Shown here one piece after another: positions 15,630 through 18,146 of a stretch of 18,146 nucleotides of DNA. The DNA comes from UMGS1502 sp045545435 (GTDB lineage: Bacteria > Actinomycetota > Coriobacteriia > Coriobacteriales > Eggerthellaceae), in the NCBI GenBank assembly GCA_045545435.1, contig JAZQAV010000194.1, forward strand, positions 1-18,146, in the 5' to 3' direction. Every line of letters begins with the position of its first letter. The first letter of the stretch is position 1. Made by a program: the position numbers and the translations under genes. The notes beneath the pieces were generated by a model. It did not search any database. It saw nothing but the letters and a program-made list of their open reading frames with translations, and was not told the origin of the DNA.

Positions 15630-15670
15630 GATGGTTTTGCGTTGCGGCCAGCAAGGCAGCTGGGAATTGC

Positions 15671-17266
15671 TTACGCTCCCAACATCGCGGCAAGATCCTG
15701 TTCGGGAGTGGTGGTGGCTTTTATGCTGTACACCTGCCGCATGAAATTCAAAACGTTGGGCGCGAAGAATGCTGGCATCGTGGGCCCCACATAAATGTTG
15801 CGGATGCCCAAATGCAGCAGCGTCAGTAAAATGCAGACGGCTTTTTGCTCGTACCAGGAGAGCACCATGGTAAGCGGGAGCTGGTTGATGCCGCATTCGA
15901 AGGCGTCTGCGAGCGCGATGGCAATTTGCACGGCACTGAAGGCGTCGTTGCATTGGCCGATGTCCAAAATGCGCGGGATACCGTTGATGGTTCCCATGTC
16001 AAGATCGTTGAAGCGATATTTGCCGCACCCCAGGGTAAGGATGATACTGTCTTTGGGAGCCTGTTTGACGAACTCGGTGTAGTAGTCGCGTTCGCTGCGG
16101 GCGCCATCGCAGCCTCCAACCAGGAAGAAATGCTTGATGGCACCGCTTTTGACGGCTTCAACGATGGTGGGGGCAGCCTCGATAACCGCGTTGCGCGCAT
16201 ACCCGGTTGTTACCGTAGAGCCACCATTGGCGCCGGTAAAGTGCTGGTCTTGATCGTAGCCGCCAAGCTCGATGGCCTTGTCGATGAGGGCGGTGAAATC
16301 TTTAACGCCCTCTTTGGCGTTGATATGCGGGGTGTTGGGGAATGCGACGTCACCGGTGGTGAAAACGCGGTCTACGTAGCTGCTGCGCGGGGGCATCAAG
16401 CAGTTGGTGGTGAACAGGATGGGGGCGGGGATGCCGTCGAACTCGCTCTGTTGGTTTTGCCACGCGGTTCCAAAGTTTCCCTTAAGGTTGGAATACTTCT
16501 TCAATTGCGGGTACGCGTGCGCGGGAAGCATTTCGCCATGGGTGTACACGTTTACTCCGCGCGCGTTCGCTTGCTCAAGCAGCTGGGACAAATCGCGCAA
16601 GTCGTGGCCCGTTACCACGATGAAGGGGCCTTTTTCAACGGTATAGGTGACGGTGGTGGGCTCGGGGTTGCCAAATGCAGACGTGTTTGCCTCGTCGAGC
16701 ATTTCCATCACGAAGTAGTTGACTTCGCCCACCTTGAGGGCCAACGGCAAAAGCGACATCATGGTCCCGGGAATCGAGAGCATTTCCAGCGCTGCGCGGA
16801 AGAACGCATTGACCTCGGCGTCCGATTTGCCCAGAAGGCGAGCGTGGCTTGCGTAAGCTGCGCAACCGCGGATGCCGAACAGGATCAGCGACTTAACCGA
16901 GCGGGTTGTTTCGCTGTCTTCCCAGATGGCTTTCATATTGAAGTCTTCAGCTGCTTCAACATTGCCCTCTTTGGCCAATCGATCCCGCTCTTCGTGGACG
17001 CGATCGATGAGTGCGTTGATGCTGTCAAGATCGAAATTGACGTTGGTAACGGTAGAGAACAGCCCGTCAATGATGAGTTCGTTGGTGGTTTCGTTGACGA
17101 ACCCCGATGAGCGCCCTGCCGTTTTCGCGAGGGCTATGAGTGCGCCGGTAAGCCGGTCCTGAGCGTTTGCGACGTCAGATGTTTTTCCGCAAACACCCGC
17201 ACGACCAGTGCAGGCGCCGCCTTGGGCAGTTTGCTCGCATTGAAAGCAGAACATGTTGTTGTCCAT
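15671..17266 (-). CDS. hcp: Hybrid cluster protein (hydroxylamine reductase / protein S-nitrosylase)
   Basis: This is a cytoplasmic Fe-S enzyme of 531 aa that handles NO-derived stress. Family members reduce NO to N2O or hydroxylamine to ammonia. The N-terminal cubane cysteines are C7, C10, C19 and C26 (CX2CX8CX6C). That spacing resembles the class I [4Fe-4S] proteins of strict anaerobes rather than the CX2CX11 class II form of E. coli. Hybrid-cluster residues follow in order: C289 (TTNCLMPP), C386 (VGGCDG, the persulfide position), C414 (GCGKYRF), C439 (GQCND), and E473 with K475 (WYEQKAV). The start at 17266 has GAGAGGA 7 nt upstream. No hcr reductase gene is adjacent, which is normal for class I. 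It is divergent from a peroxidase gene, suggesting a shared stress-response region. Confidence 0.97.
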   Translation of the reverse strand: MDNNMFCFQCEQTAQGGACTGRAGVCGKTSDVANAQDRLTGALIALAKTAGRSSGFVNETTNELIIDGLFSTVTNVNFDLDSINALIDRVHEERDRLAKEGNVEAAEDFNMKAIWEDSETTRSVKSLILFGIRGCAAYASHARLLGKSDAEVNAFFRAALEMLSIPGTMMSLLPLALKVGEVNYFVMEMLDEANTSAFGNPEPTTVTYTVEKGPFIVVTGHDLRDLSQLLEQANARGVNVYTHGEMLPAHAYPQLKKYSNLKGNFGTAWQNQQSEFDGIPAPILFTTNCLMPPRSSYVDRVFTTGDVAFPNTPHINAKEGVKDFTALIDKAIELGGYDQDQHFTGANGGSTVTTGYARNAVIEAAPTIVEAVKSGAIKHFFLVGGCDGARSERDYYTEFVKQAPKDSIILTLGCGKYRFNDLDMGTINGIPRILDIGQCNDAFSAVQIAIALADAFECGINQLPLTMVLSWYEQKAVCILLTLLHLGIRNIYVGPTMPAFFAPNVLNFMRQVYSIKATTTPEQDLAAMLGA

Positions 17267-17292
17267 TGGTTATTCCTCTCTTCTCTGAGGCT

Positions 17293-17298
17293 ATTATC
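17293..17298 (-). promoter_or_regulatory. Putative -10 box for hcp
   Basis: On the minus strand this reads GATAAT, 5 of 6 consensus bases, 27-32 nt upstream of the hcp start codon, so the leader would be about 20 nt and include the ribosome site. The matching -35 (TTGCGC, 16 bp away) is poor, consistent with an activator-dependent promoter, but that is inference. Confidence 0.4.
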
Positions 17299-17356
17299 GC
17301 CGATTCCTTTTGCCGCGCAACCAACGATTTTGAGATGCCGAACAAACGAGCCGGGG

Positions 17357-17396
17357 AGGCAGCAAGGTGGCAAGGCAGCAAGGCAGCAAGGCGGAG
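17357..17396. repeat. 8-bp tandem repeat tract between hcp and gpx
   Basis: Five consecutive 8-bp units start at 17357: AGGCAGCA, AGGTGGCA, AGGCAGCA, AGGCAGCA and a degenerate AGGCGGAG. The two central units are identical and adjacent. The tract is non-coding and lies between the hcp -10 (17293-17298) and the gpx promoter (17440-17468), so any change in unit number would alter the spacing of upstream elements for both genes. Confidence 0.75.
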
Positions 17397-17438
17397 GGAG
17401 GGCTTTCTTTATTGCAGATAAATATTTTACAAAATTTA

Positions 17439-17465
17439 ATTGCATACAATTGAAATATGTGCAAT
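17439..17465. promoter_or_regulatory. Dyad over the gpx promoter
   Basis: ATTGCA (17439-17444) and TGCAAT (17460-17465) are inverted copies 15 bp apart. They overlap the -35 and the edge of the -10 of the gpx promoter. Related half-sites ATTGCA (17411-17416) and CGCAAT (17474-17479) flank them. The surroundings (about 17404-17485) are markedly AT-rich for this window. It does not match an FNR (TTGAT-N4-ATCAA) consensus. A regulator site is plausible from position only. Confidence 0.4.
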
Positions 17466-17468
17466 AAT
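17440..17468 (+). promoter_or_regulatory. Promoter for gpx
   Basis: TTGCAT (17440-17445) and AATAAT (17463-17468) are separated by an ideal 17 bp. The -10 matches 5 of 6 consensus bases. Transcription would start near 17475, giving a leader of about 60 nt to ATG 17536. Confidence 0.5.
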
Positions 17469-17535
17469 GAATCCGCAATAAAAGCGATTGAGCATTACCG
17501 AACAGTGCGTTTTGTACCGAACAGGAGAGTGCGTT

Positions 17536-18078
17536 ATGACTATTTACGATTACACCGTTGAAGCCCAAGATGGTACGCCCGTTTCCCTGGCTGATTACAA
17601 GGGTAAGGTTTTGCTGGTGGTGAATACGGCTACCGGCTGCGGTTTTACTCCCCAGTACACCGATCTTGAGGCGCTGTACAAGGAGTATCGTGACCAAGGT
17701 TTCGAAATCCTCGACTTCCCGTGCAATCAGTTCGCCGACCAGGCTCCCGAATCGGACGAAGAGATTCACACCTTCTGCACCATGAAATTCGGCACCGAGT
17801 TTCCCCAGTTCAAAAAGATTGAAGTGAACGGCGAGAACGCAAGTCCCGTATTTGCCGAGCTTGCTTCCCAAAAGCCCTTCGTAGGTTTTGGCAAAGGTCT
17901 GAAAGCCAAGGCGCTTGAGAAGTTCGCCCAGCAGAACAACAAGAAGTACGGCGAGTATACTTACATTGGCTGGAACTTCACGAAGTTCCTTATCGATCGC
18001 GAGGGCAATTTGGTTGAGCGTTTTGAGCCCACGGTTGATATGGGCGACGTCAAAAAGGCCGTTGCGGAAATTCTTTAG
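17536..18078 (+). CDS. gpx: Glutathione-peroxidase-family thiol peroxidase (Cys type)
   Basis: The protein has 180 aa and a thioredoxin fold, is cytoplasmic, and reduces hydroperoxides. The active site is TATGCGFTPQY with a peroxidatic cysteine C35 (Cys, not Sec, since TGC is read). Q69, W146 and N147 (GWNFTKF) complete the usual tetrad. FPCNQF is the second family signature. C81 in the following helix (EIHTFC) sits where the resolving cysteine of two-Cys, thioredoxin-dependent members lies. The real reductant is therefore more likely thioredoxin than glutathione. That is known for such members and inferred here. ATG 17536 is chosen because AGGAGAG (17523-17529) lies 6 nt upstream. The frame is open further upstream from 17488, but no ribosome site supports an earlier start. 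It is a single-gene transcript, divergent from hcp. Confidence 0.95.
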   Translation: MTIYDYTVEAQDGTPVSLADYKGKVLLVVNTATGCGFTPQYTDLEALYKEYRDQGFEILDFPCNQFADQAPESDEEIHTFCTMKFGTEFPQFKKIEVNGENASPVFAELASQKPFVGFGKGLKAKALEKFAQQNNKKYGEYTYIGWNFTKFLIDREGNLVERFEPTVDMGDVKKAVAEIL

Positions 18079-18107
18079 TAACGCTTTGTCACTATCAGGG
18101 AATATAT

Positions 18108-18136
18108 GCCGGGTGCCTTTTGGTGCCCGGCTTTTT
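18108..18136 (+). terminator. Intrinsic terminator of gpx
   Basis: GCCGGGTGCC (18108-18117) pairs with GGTGCCCGGC (18122-18131), eight Watson-Crick and two G-U pairs, across a TTTT loop. It is followed directly by TTTTT (18132-18136), 30 nt past the gpx stop. Confidence 0.9.
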
Positions 18137-18146
18137 GATGGACGTT

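Noticed and set aside
15526..15744. Short plus-strand frame between addA and hcp
   Set aside because: It runs through the hairpins at 15537-15557 and 15601-15629 and into the hcp coding region, with no ribosome site.
15845..17110. A 421-codon open frame on the plus strand opposite hcp
   Set aside because: hcp is unmistakable by its cysteine motifs. The antisense frame has no ribosome site and no recognisable family.
17357..17396. Possible CRISPR-like repeats
   Set aside because: The units are 8 bp and directly adjacent with no spacers, so this is a microsatellite-type tract.
17411..17485. FNR or CRP site upstream of gpx/hcp
   Set aside because: The half-sites (ATTGCA / TGCAAT, 15 bp apart) do not match the TTGAT-N4-ATCAA or TGTGA-N6-TCACA patterns in sequence or spacing.
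17630..17650. Possible selenocysteine codon in the peroxidase
   Set aside because: The active-site codon is TGC (Cys), not TGA, so no recoding is needed.

Overview
The window looks like chromosomal DNA from a fairly GC-rich, host-associated anaerobe. The best fit is the Coriobacteriia (Eggerthellaceae-like Actinomycetota). This placement is inferred from gene content: AddAB-type recombination nuclease, class I-like hybrid cluster protein, class II GalT, GPH sugar symporter and a zinc-ribbon membrane protein. Codon use is GC-rich and gene spacing compact. No marker gene fixes the taxonomy. I see no mobile element, tRNA, rRNA or CRISPR array.

Layout. (1) Positions 1-365 are a non-coding leader with a long inverted repeat and a promoter whose -10 sits inside an 8+8 bp dyad. 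(2) Positions 366-7064 hold a five-gene plus-strand galactoside cluster: TetR-type regulator, MelB-like GPH symporter, GH36 alpha-galactosidase, galactokinase and class II GalT. The regulator and symporter abut, and the last three genes overlap or nearly touch. Only the symporter/alpha-galactosidase junction has a real gap (83 bp). Together these would import melibiose- or raffinose-type sugars, release galactose in the cytoplasm and convert it to glucose-1-phosphate and UDP-galactose. The epimerase (galE) is not here. (3) A hairpin at 7156-7184 separates this cluster from a minus-strand gene (7217-8443) for a zinc-ribbon, two-helix membrane protein with Q/P/Y- and Ser-rich linkers and a C-terminal domain I cannot name. 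(4) A 279-bp divergent region (8444-8722) holds two dyads and an apparently leaderless addB promoter. (5) addB-addA (8723-15495) overlap by one base and encode the double-strand-break helicase-nuclease. The AddB subunit has its Fe-S nuclease but no visible Walker A motif. (6) A bidirectional hairpin (15601-15629) lies between addA and the convergent hcp (minus, 15671-17266). (7) hcp is divergent from a Cys-type glutathione-peroxidase-family gene (17536-18078). The 269-bp region between them carries an 8-bp tandem repeat tract and an AT-rich island with a dyad over the gpx promoter. A strong terminator ends the window.

Region 2 is a complete uptake-to-Leloir module under an apparently autoregulated local repressor. 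Regions 5-7 pair DNA repair with nitrosative and peroxide defence, but only hcp/gpx share a control region. The gene set is mostly ordinary. The least explained items are the zinc-ribbon membrane protein, the intergenic dyads and the tandem repeat between hcp and gpx. I did not find convincing evidence of a wholly new system.
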